Part shown: positions 13,601 through 25,600 of the stretch, piece after piece
How positions within the stretch are numbered: the first letter of the stretch is position 1
Layout of the letters: every line of letters starts with the position of its first letter
Origin: Leuctra nigra
Lineage: Eukaryota; Arthropoda; Insecta; Plecoptera; Leuctridae
Direction: 5' to 3'
DNA length: 64,000 bases
NCBI GenBank assembly: GCA_934045905.1
Contig: OW203763.1
Location: 45,843,941-45,907,940 of the forward strand
Program-made: the position numbers and the translations under genes
Notes under the pieces: generated by a model
What the model saw: only the letters and a program-made list of their open reading frames with translations
Told to the model about the DNA's origin: nothing
Database searches by the model: none

Positions 13601-16600
13601 TATCTATTATCTATACTACAATGTCTGTGCTGATCTTGAAGGAAAGACTCCATATACATTTTATCTGTACATATCTGTATATACATTATTGTTCCCTTCA
13701 AACACATTGTTGTGTGGTGGGGGGGGGGGGGGGAGGGGGGGGGGCGAATTCTTCATAAAAAATTAAAATAAAGAAATACCCAAAACACTATAAAATTACA
13801 TGAATATAAATAACAATCATTTAAAAAATATACCTATACCTACATACTTGCAATTACTTCGTCTTAATTAAGGCTATTTAACATGAAATTACTCTATTGA
13901 TTTGAAACATCCCACTTACCCAAATTTCCTTAGAATGGAAACCACAATATTAGAAGGACTTTAAAAAAAATAGAATCTACAGAATTATACAAATAGTTCA
14001 ACTTACAAATGACCAACAATAAATATCCATTTAAATGTACATTTAAGTGCTCAAGTTTGCTTTTTGTAAAAAAAAATTGCTTCTCTCCTCAATGGCCAAC
14101 ATACAAAATACTGCACGTAGTATAGAAAATATAATGAAAAATACAGCATCGACACTTGCCATGATAATATTGAAAGACCGGTGTTAGAGGGTCACCTAAA
14201 TACCTTCATGATGCGTTCCTTATCCTTCCGACACAATAACAAAACCCAAATCCAAACAAAGGTAAGTTTGACAAACAAAAACATTAAAACTTACAAAAAA
14301 CAAACTTGGTAACGTGTGAGCAAGTAACACTGTAGCGATGGGTAATGGTGCCACCACACAAATACAAAACGCACATGTAAACGTAAGGGGATGCAAAATG
14401 TCAAAGTGCCACTACTCACCTCTTTTTCGTTTGTTCCGTTGACATAATATTTGTGGCCGTGGGCAGCGGATCACTGGTGGTTGGTGCAGACGTCTTCTTC
14501 GCCAGAGGCAGATGTGTGCTGCGCACAGCTGGAGTCACTTGCTGCTGCTGAAGGATGAACAAACACTGGCCGAGGCAAAGCAACGAGGCTTGCGATGTCG
14601 CCTTCAACACGAGCAACTCGGGGTCGATACTTCGAGTGCACAAACCTGAGAACAACATTATTCATTATCATACCAACATCCTTTTCATTCAAATAAACAA
14701 TTAATACAAACTACATATATTTTTTTTTCATTACGGAACAGGTTGGGTGAGTGGTTAACGCTCTGAGCTTGTATTCCAGAGGCCCGGGTTCGATTCCCGC
14801 GGACGTCCTTCCTGACTGGGGTTTTTTCGTAGTTTTCCCTCAGTCGACAGGCAAATGCTGGGAAGGTACCCTACCTATAGGCCACGACCGCATTCTTCCC
14901 GCCTTCCATCCTTACCTACTCTTCCCCATCATCTCCCAATCATCATAATCATTCATCCGTCGCCATTAGCCTCGCTGCAGAACAGTGCGACGTTAAGCCC
15001 CAGACAAATACAATAGTTTTGTTCATTTGAAATTGAGTCTGGCAGAAATTCCGTCGATGCCACAAAGTGAAACTTGACAATTAACAATAAATGTTGCGCG
15101 CTTCGATTAATAGGTATATCTAATAAACTATAAATTAAAATAACCAATAGGTGGGTACCTTAAAACTTAAAAGAAACGTATGCATATTGGGAAAATATTA
15201 CAAATTATGATTGATCCGAGTCAAGCATATAACTGGTGGCCCCAAAAAAACGTCCAATTTCACATATTATAAAACACATACTCATACTATGATTTGATGT
15301 GTGAAAGTTTCAAAAATATTCCTAAAGTATGCAAAAAGTTACAGCTGTTCGAGTTTGGTTATCGAAAAATCGATTATATGGAGCTCGAAATATCCCTCAC
15401 CCAGAAAACCTCCAATGGCCGGAACACCGTTTCTTCAAAACTATTGACGATAAGAAGCCGAAAAATTTATAATTTTATTCAAAATATGTGACTATTATTT
15501 GTGTTAAAATTTCAATACATTTGAATCAATAGAACAAAAGTTTTGATATCTTGAAGTTGAGCCTAAAACCAGAAAATCTGGAAGATAATTTCACTTCTGA
15601 AATTAACATGCGAGAGAATTTTGTGAAATTATCTCCCGGATATTCTGTTTCAACTTCAAGATACCATAACTTTCGTTCCCCTATTTCTAACCTATTGAAA
15701 TAACATACATATCAATTCGAGTGTTACACGGCAGAAGTCAGGGCGGTAACCAGTGCAGACATTGCACTGAGATAGAAACCCTTGGACACGTCCTGAACTT
15801 CTGCCAGTACGGAGAACTTCTACAAATCGCGAGACATAATTCCGTCCGAATAATGATTGCCAATGCGTTTAGAGAAAAGAACAAATTTGACGTCTATGAA
15901 GAAGTTACGTGCTTTGGAGAGTCTAAACGCATTGACATTATTGTAATCGACAATCTAAAGAAACACGGCTTAATCATCGACCCAACCATTAGGTTCGAAT
16001 CACATAAAAATCAGCCTGAAGAAGTTGATGAAGAAAAACGGAAGTATTATGAACCTACTATTGGGGAATACTCAAGAATGTACGGTATGCTTCATGTCGA
16101 CATCATAGGATCATATCATCATATGGTTGGGTCACGAGGAACAATTCCTGGATTTTTGAAAACATTTGTAGTGAAGCACAAGTTGCATAAGACTTTGTTA
16201 AATAATATAGTTATAGATGTAATTAGGAGATCAGTTATTATTTTGAAAAATCATATATATTTTATATAATTAATTTCATAGTTCAAATGTTTAGTAGGTA
16301 CCTAATTTTAGTCACTTCTCATGATTTTGTTAATTTAGTTATCTTTTCGTTTATGTTGTGTATTATTCTGTGTCTTTGTTGGCAGAGTTTTAAATAAAAA
16401 AAAATATATATATTATTTTCAATTTGCAGTTGGTATTATATATATATATATATTGAATAAAATTAGAAATTTTCAGCCTGCTTTCTATCGTCAATAGTTT
16501 TGAAAAATCGGTGATCCGGCCATTGGACATTATCTGGACACGGGCTATTTGAGCTCTGTATAATCGATTTTTCAACAACCAAATTCTAACAGCCTTAACT

Positions 16601-19600
16601 CTTTTCCTACAAAAGGAATGTTTTTGAAACTTTCACATATCAAACCGTGGTATGTTGGTTATACTTATAACATGTCAAAATTTCAGCTCCATTCATGAAG
16701 TAGTGTTATCACAGCGTTGTCTCGCCCATTGGACGATTTGTTTGGTTTTGTTTTGGAAAAACAGGAATTTTGGGAAAAATTGATTTTAGCACATATTTCG
16801 CAATTTTCTATTTGTTACCTACACGACGAATTAATTTTTCAATACTGCACAAAAGAAGTTTTTCACAAAAATTTTGATTGATCCACATCCTTTTCTGTAC
16901 TAAAATAAAATGCAATTTATGAGTTGAGTTGATGTTGAGTTGATGTTTTAAAAATCTCCCGCCTTTTGCAAAGCAGTGGAAGTGTCCTCCTCTTACAGCT
17001 TCTATCTATCCTTCTATGACAGGATCTGTAGCCATAAACATGTTACCATTTCTAAAATTACAATTTGATCTCATTCATATAATATTATTAATCAGTTTTT
17101 TATTTCGAGAATCCCAATAAATGCATCATTTACAATGTCAAATTTAAAATTATTATTTAATTGTTTCTTACCTAATAACTTTGTATGTTCAAATTATATA
17201 TTGGAGGATTTTAACTATATTTTGGAATGAGCATGACTTAGAAAAATGGAGAATGTAGATTTTAATATACATTCAATAAGGAAATGTAGATTTTAGTATA
17301 CATTCAATAAGGAAACAGAATGTGTTTCCTTATTGACTCTATATTAAAATCTACATTCTCCATTTCTCCAAGTCATGCTCATGCCAAAACATAGTTTAAA
17401 TCCTCCAATATATAATTTGAACATAAAAGTTATTGAGAAACAATAAAATAATAATTTAAAATTTTTCCACAAAAAACTCTAATTTTCTCACCTCCAGGAA
17501 TAAAACCAAAAAAGGTTGTTTTTTCCAAACTGAAAATCCCTACACCTACCTACCAAGAAGGCATGCAAGATACTCGGTAAATACTGAAGAGAAAGAGTAA
17601 GTACGTATCACTAGAGCCACGTACATTTCACGAGGCGCGATATCGTGATAATAATCAAAGTTATTCAGATAACCCTCTTTTTGCTCAATGTGCACGAGTC
17701 ATGTAATTTGAAGTTCAAATATGTTAGAATTTATTCGTGAAATAAAACGAAATTGAAGAAAAATCAACAATAAATACGAAATAGGTCGTTTTACTGCGAA
17801 ATAAGCACGAAATCGCGCCATATTTTCCAAGAAAAAATAGAAAAAATGGTTTCCTACTCATGCAATTAGTATTCAGAGTCCTGACCATTATCTTTTATTT
17901 ACTTGAACCTATCCTTCCTTATAGACCGAAGTGACATACATTTAAAGGCCCAATTCCAACACTATTTGAATTTTTCAGGACTGTGGTAACAAAATAGAGG
18001 GTTATTTGAATAACACTGCCAAACCATGAAATTTCATGTTTTTAAAACGAAATTTGTTAAAAAAATAAAACCACTTTCACGGGGCTCTACGTATCCCCTG
18101 TCCTAGAGGAAGCACTTTTTAAGCACAAGCAGTAAGCACTGAATACATACGTTTCAAGACAATCTTTTCCTATATCTTAATAAGAAATGAAACGACCCAA
18201 TAACTTTAACTTCTAAAACACGATGTGAGATAAGATAAAATTAAATTGATTGCTATGATTGCAGTTATATGGTTGCAGTTATATGGTTGCAGTTTTATAG
18301 TTTCTTCATATTGGTTAGTATTTCAGATTAAGCTACTCAATAGGAATTAGATACTAGGTGGCCGGTACCAGGGCGCAGACAGTATAATTTCAAATGCTTG
18401 GAATTAAGAAATAAGATGCTCTTTCATTGTTTGAAGGTTTCTTATTCATTACTACTCTATAGGAAACCTTCAAACAATGAAAATAGGTATGAACATCTTA
18501 TTTAAGTTAAGGTGCTGCAAGCGCGAGCGATTTTGCCGCCTGTTGCAGACACTTTTTTGGGGGAGAGAAAATGGGTTGACGAAATGATTTGAAAATGTAA
18601 TCACAATTTGATAAAAGACAAACTTAGGATTATCACTTGGTACATTTTCAATTTATTGCTTTGTTAATTAGTAATAATTAGAAGATTTTTGGTGAAAAAT
18701 TGTATTTTTTCTTGTCTCACAGGGTGCCGTATGATTTTTTTTTAAATGTGCTAAGTGATGACCCTAAGTTTGTCATTTAGGTATCTAATCATGATTAAAA
18801 TTTGAGATCAATTGGTTCACGGGTATGGTCTCCAATCGTATCGGAAATTTCATAGTTTTGCGCGGTTTTGTTGATTAACCGGCGCCTAATTAACAAGGCA
18901 CAAAGCAAAAATGAAAAAGTGCTACTAATATACAATCAAGACTGATCATGTGAACATCATGTCAAAGTTAAACCCACTTATGAAACATTTTTTCTCTCCT
19001 AATTTGCTAAAACGGCCGAGCGCTAGTATCACCTTAAGATCTATAATTTAATTTGTTTCTCATCCTTTATAGGTCTCTGGTACAACTGTTGTACCACCAC
19101 CAAAAAAAATATATTGACGTCAAAATTCTTTGGTAGGTACAACAAACACTTTCTTATAGCTTTGAATCACGCGGGTCTTTTACATTCTGACCTCCTACAT
19201 GACCATTTGCGCCATCTATCGTGGTTTATATGAAACCTCGGTACAACATGTGTACCAGTGATTGTTTCAAAGCAGCAAAATTATTGAAGATCATTCCATG
19301 CTCTGTTTTGCGATGTTTCACAAGAAATCTTTCAGTGCTTAAGTGAAATAGAATGGTAAGTGAGGTACACTTGTTTTAGCAAGAAATTGTGTTGTGTGTG
19401 AAGCCTGTGGATTAGTAAATATAATACATTTTCGGAATCTTGGTTTGGGAAAACTCGTCGCCTTGATTGAAAGATCATTATTCAATAACTGAAATGAAAT
19501 TCTTTGAGATGTATAATGTACTTTACAACCGTTTTATATTGTCAGTAACCTACTTAAAATCAATATAAAAAATAACCTTAGTCCTAATATCAGGGTGTCC

Positions 19601-22600
19601 ACTCCAGAATGGCGTCAAAAAAGTAGCAAAAGTAGCATTTTGGATGAAAATAAGTGGCAAAAAAGTAGCAATTTCAATGTAAAAAAGTAGCATAAAAGTG
19701 GCATTTTTGTTGAATAAAGGTTCCATAAAATAGAATTTTACAGAATGTGACAAATGTGACAGCAACAAATTGCTTCTGTTAAAACTAAACTAACCTAACC
19801 ACAGAGGAGGCGCGAAAACCATTGCTGTTCTATCAACTTACAGCACAGCGATCGTACAACTTTGCTCGACAATTGATCGACAACCTTATGAGAGATTAGC
19901 ATTGACTTGACTTTGTAGTCGATCGACTATGACGTGTCAACAGAGGCGCTGACTTTTGTAAATGACTGTTGGTGCCCAATATATCGATTGTTGTGATACA
20001 ATAGGGGGTCTGGGGGGAGAATGCGGGTTCGGGCCGCATAGGCCCGGGAAAATTTTGCATTTCAAAAGAGAATTTGAGCTATTTCTGTACGTTTTGGACA
20101 ACATTTTCTGGCATTTTGATTGTTTCCTCACAAGGAATTGTTTCCTAAACAATTGCCAAAAAAGTAGCATTTAAGTGGCTTTTTGAGATTTTCAGCAATA
20201 AAAGTAATTAAGTAGCATATGAAAAATAAGTAGCAATTAAGTAGCAAACAGTCGCCTGTGGACACCCTGTAATATGTAAACAGAAAAGACGTTATTTCAA
20301 GTTGAACTGTGTCATGCAGATTTGTGTACTGCAATTTTGAGAGCAGAGTCCCACATAACCCTACTTTATTCTCTAGGTAGTGCATCTAGTCTACCATTAT
20401 GAAAAAGTGGTACAACACTTGTACCAGAGAATTTGTAATAAACATAAACATAGTGTCTGGGAACGATCACTGGTACAACTGCTGTACCACCCTTTTTCTC
20501 AAATTTGGTTTTGAATTTTGGATTTTCAAAATTTTTGCCATGCTCCTCAACTCTCATCATAGCTATGGATATGATATTTTTAAAAAAAATTTGAACGGGG
20601 ACATTCTGCCCTATAAAGGGTTAAGAAAATATATGAATTTTGATTGTTTGAATTTTTTCTATATGTTAGTACTTAGTAAGGTATAGGAAACCTTGAAACA
20701 ATAAAAATACATCTTATTTCCTAATTCCAAGCATTTAAAATCAGAGCGTACGCGCACTGGTATCGGTACCCTAGATATATTATTAACGTGGCTCAACCGA
20801 TCGAACATTCCAAAATATTTATTTTTTGAAATTACCATCATGAATTACTTTTTCCAACATTTGAACTCTATTTAAGTATAAACAAATCATAAAATGTCAT
20901 TTAACTTGCAACTCCTGTCTTACAGCGAGGTTTAAAATTATTGCCTTCCGAGAATGAACAAAACTTTAACACAGGAGGTATAGGAAAATCATTGCGTTTT
21001 TGGCTTATAACTTCTAAAATAGCACACGTTGGTATTGTTTTCAATGTTTTCCCTAATACGATATCCCTATATCTACCAGAAAAAAAGTTTTTTGATCAAA
21101 GTTGGGACTACATAAAAATTAGATCTTCATTATTAGCCTAAATGTGACACGATTTTACTTGTCTGCCATAAGATAACATGGGGAAGAAAACTCAATTTAT
21201 CTAAAAAACTAGACACGAGAAATGTTTAATTTTTTCAAGGATTGTGTATGGCATGATTATCAATAAGTAGACAAAAAATTATGAAAATCTGAGACCATGC
21301 CCGATTGGATGAGCCACCTTAAATAGGGTTCCCATGAATCACAATTTCAACAATGGAAAACAATAAAAAAATTGGCGGATTCGGTCCCACTTGGAAGTTG
21401 CGCGACAAAGACAGACCTCAATAAACTGTGCGTTTATTGCGCGAGTTAGTATGACAATGTATCTTCAGAGCAGAAAACCAGATCTGTCTACTGTTTTATC
21501 AATCAAGTATTAATCATGTACATTATTACATATTAATGTACCTCTATGTATATTAAGTTTCATATTTGTAGTTCTCAAAAAAACTACTTTTATCATATTA
21601 TGTATTCCTAATATTTACTCATTCTAGAATAGATTAATGCAAAAAACAGAAAGTAAAACAGTTACGAGGGCTGATCAAAAAGTTCCAGGACTTTATGAAT
21701 TGCGCGGCAATGGAGCGTAGGAGAATGGTGAGGTTGGCAGCATTGTTTAGCATGACTCTTCCTGAGCACAACTGTATTTTAGATTATCGATATCCCTCTT
21801 TATTGTAAAGTTACAGCTGTTATCGTGGAACAAGATTTTTGTGTTTGGCGAATTTTTGATAATTTGCGAAATTGATAAAAAATAAGGTCTCTTCAGAGGG
21901 TCTCTTTAGTTGGGGGGATTTTCGAGTGATAATGGACTGTTAATACACAACTGTGGAAAAGGATTCTTGTCTGCGTGCGATGACACCAGCGTCGGTGTTT
22001 TCAATATTATTCATGGGAACCTCGAGACATTTGCATACAATGTTGAGGAGTATGGAGAAACAACAAACATAGATTTCAACAAGCCACTCAAAAATAATGT
22101 AGAGACACCAGTCAATTGCAAAATATATGTACCGTAGTGAATTGTATACAAATGTCCATCATTGACTTAACGCCCTACTATTCAACTAATAAAATTCAAA
22201 CGAGAACTGATCTTTGCTCCAATCTCTTGGCTATTACGTAGAATGTAGAACGAATGGGGATTTAGTTGTAGGTCAGTAAATAGGTGTGTTTTGCTTTTAT
22301 TTCTGCTCAAAAGTAAAGTCAAGGTTAATACAAATATAGTATTATTAATAAATATGGCTGCAGTCACACCATATTTTCTATGAGCTAGAAGAGAGTTGTG
22401 CTTGTGACTGATGAAGTTTTAATATACGTATATTAAGTGAACTATTATGTAGTTCTTTACTAAAGAGATGCAATTATTTTAGTTGGTGACACATCATCTT
22501 ATGAAATAACTTGCAGTGAGGGGATGTCTACGGCAAATAACCTGGCAGTTAACATCCTACATTCTGAAAATGCTGACAATGAATTGAATGAGACCTCTCA

Positions 22601-25600
22601 CCCTCTCTCAGGGGAGAGGCAATAATGTCCTTGTTATCATTTTTATGCTCTAGTGACTTCAATTGTGAGCAAGAACTCCATTTTTTAAAATGTATCAGAA
22701 AAAAACAATAAATTATATAAAAATAATTCAATACTTAAGATTCGTCCTATTGGCCTAATTGACTCTGAGCTCACCTGATGCAGGTAATTCCTCGATGGCT
22801 CGTGCTAGAGAGAAGTTGCTCTGCTCCGCGCGGTGAATGTGTTCGCGTACGGTGCTAAATGCATCCAGCACTGCCAGCGAGCAATGAACTCGAGCTTGTT
22901 GCACCGTGGGACCAGTTGCGTTGTTCGCATTGCTGTTCACTGGGGCCGGTATCGAGTGGTGCTCTCGCGGAGAGAGAGGGGGGTTGCTCTGTAACAGAAT
23001 AGTACTTCCATTCAACTACAAGTCCATTGCTCTCACTCATCGCGGAGAGAGTTGCTCTGTAACAGAATAGTACTTCCATTCAACTACAAGTCCATTGCTC
23101 TCACTCATTCATTCTTCACTCATCGCGGAGAGAGTTGCTCTGTAACAGAATAGTACTTCCATTCAACTACAAGTCCATTGCTCTCACTCATTCATTCTTC
23201 ACTCATCGCGGAGAGAGTTGCTCTGTAACAGAATAGTACTTCCATTCAACTACAAATCCATTGCTCTCACTCATTCATTCTTCACTCATCGGGGAGAGAG
23301 AGTTGCTCTGTAACAGAATAGTACTTCCATTCAACTACAAGTCCATTGCTCTCACTCATTCATTCTTCACTCATCGCGGAGAGAGAGTTGCTCTGTAACA
23401 GAATAGTACTTCCATTCAACTACAAGTCCATTGCTCTCACTCATTCATTCTTCACTCATCGCGGAGAGAGAGGAGGGTTGCTCTGTAACAGAATAGTACT
23501 TCCATTCAACTACAAGTCCATTGCTCTCACTCATTCATTCTTCACTCATCGCGGAGAGAGAGTTGCTCTGTAACAGAATAGTACTTCCATTCAACTACAA
23601 ATCTATTGCTCTCACTCATTCATGCATTCATTCATTCATTCATTCACTCATTGCGGAGAGAGAGGGGGGTTGCTCTGTAACAGAATAGTACTTCCATTCA
23701 ACTACAAGTCCATTGCTCTCACTCATACATTCTACACTCATCGCGGAGAGAGAGTTGCTCTGTAACAGAATAGTACTTCCACTACAAATCCATTGCTCTC
23801 ACTCATTCATGCATTCATTCATTCATTCATTCATTCACTCATTGCGGAGAGAGAGGGGGGTTGCTCTGTAACAGAATAGTACTTCCATTCAACTACAAGT
23901 CCATTGCTCTCACTCATACATTCTACACTCATCGCGGAGAGAGAGGGGGGTTGCTCTGTAACAGAATAGTACTTCCATTCAACTACAAATCCATTGCTCT
24001 CACTCATTCATGCATTCATTCATTCATTCATTCATTCATTCACTCATTGCGGAGAGAGAGGGGGGTTGCTCTGTAACAGAATAGTACTTCCATTCAACTA
24101 CAAGTCCATTGCTCTCACTCATTCATGCATTCATTCATTCATTCATTCACTCATTGCGGAGAGAGAGGGGGGTTGCTCTGTAACAGAATAGTACTTCCAT
24201 TCAACTACAAGTCCAATGCTCTCACTCATTCATTCTTCACTCATAGCGGAGAGAGAGGGGGGTTGCTCTGTAACAGAATAGTACTTCCATTCAACTACAA
24301 GTCCATTGCTCTCACTCATTCATGCATTCATTCATTCATTCACTCATCGCGGAGAGAGAGGGGGGTTGCTCTGTAACAGAATAGTACTTCCATTCAACTA
24401 CAAGTCCATTGCTCTCACTCATTCATTCTACACTCATAGCGGAGAGAGAGGGGGGTTGCTCTGTAACAGAATAGTACTTCCATTCAACTACAAGTCCATT
24501 GCTCTCACTCATTCATTCTTCACTCATCGCGGAGAGAGAGGAGGGTTGCTCTGTAACAGAATAGTACTTCCATTCAACTATAAGTCCATTGCTCTCACTC
24601 ATTCATTCTTCACTCATCGCGGAGAGAGAGTTGCTCTGTAACAGAATAGTACTTCCATTCAACTACAAGTCCATTGCTCTCACTCATTCATTCTTCACTC
24701 ATCGCGGAGAGAGTTGCTCTGTAACAGAATAGTACTTCCATTCAACTACAAATCCATTGCTCTCACTCATTCATTCTTCACTCATCGCGGAGAGAGAGTT
24801 GCTCTGTAACAGAATAGTAGGTACTTCCATTCAACCACAAGTCCAATGATGGAAGCAATTCAAAAACGTGTAACACCAACAACACAATTACAATTATTAC
24901 AACACGATTACGTTACACACTCATCTTTTAGACTCAATTGGACACTTGATTAAACTAGGTATTCACTGATGTTGTCTTTTGGCAAGCCAGTCAAAATATT
25001 GCAGTTGACAGGTAAAATAAATGGTCAAATTTAAAATTAGATGGGTCAAAAGTATTTTATTCAACAGTAAGTTGGTAGGATAGATTTCAACCAAAGTGAT
25101 TTTATTCAATTGGCTTGGAGCGAACATTCACAATGCACCTCGAATTATTTCAGATGATGTAGGTAACCATTCATTACCTACTATGAGGCTATCAACTAAA
25201 ATTATTTGACCTGGGTCACGGTCCATTGACCGTCAATCAAATTTCATATTAATGGTCAAAATGCCATCCCAAGTTGTCTTTACCTTTTAGATTTTCTTTT
25301 ATATTTTTATAGATTGGTAGTGCTGTTTAAATTTGTTGTTCGGCAACAGCTAAATGGCAACAGTAACACCCACACATATTGTTGTAAATTTTCATGAAAA
25401 TTATTTTTTGGAAAATATAAATAATAGAAAATTTTAAATGCATCTATTATTTTGGTATCCACGTTTTGAGTTAAGAGTTTTTAGGTAGGTACTACTATCC
25501 TGGGAAGAGGGAAATTACATTCTGGACAATGGTGAAGTGTGAGTTGAGCAAAAAAGGTTGAGCCCCTTCTATATGAGCGGAATTGGATGTTAAATTGTAA

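Larger units (their letters stand above)
15233..16745. mobile_element. Foldback element FB (copy B), with a retrotransposon inside
   Basis: Left arm 15233-15700 and right arm about 16455-16745 are inverted copies with FB family phrases (GTGTGAAAGTTTCAAAAA on the left, TTTTTGAAACTTTCACA on the right). The right terminus has decayed. The centre is displaced by a LINE fragment. Confidence 0.8.

Noticed and set aside
14733..14810. Functional tRNA gene
   Set aside because: A and B boxes are present but the acceptor stem does not close and the sequence continues as a SINE body.
21662..22137. Mariner transposon gene after the ACGAGGGCTGATCAAAAAGT end
   Set aside because: Only one end is recognisable and the following frame has no transposase features.
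22942..22961. Alternative acceptors for ORP exon 3 at CCCCAG (22942) or GAGAG (22961)
   Set aside because: The first opens with TGA in phase 0. The second lacks a pyrimidine tract next to the AG and would lose the conserved NPPL residues.
23346..24641. Several open frames with repeated [17 protein letters not shown]
   Set aside because: Translation of the minisatellite on the strand opposite to the ORP gene.
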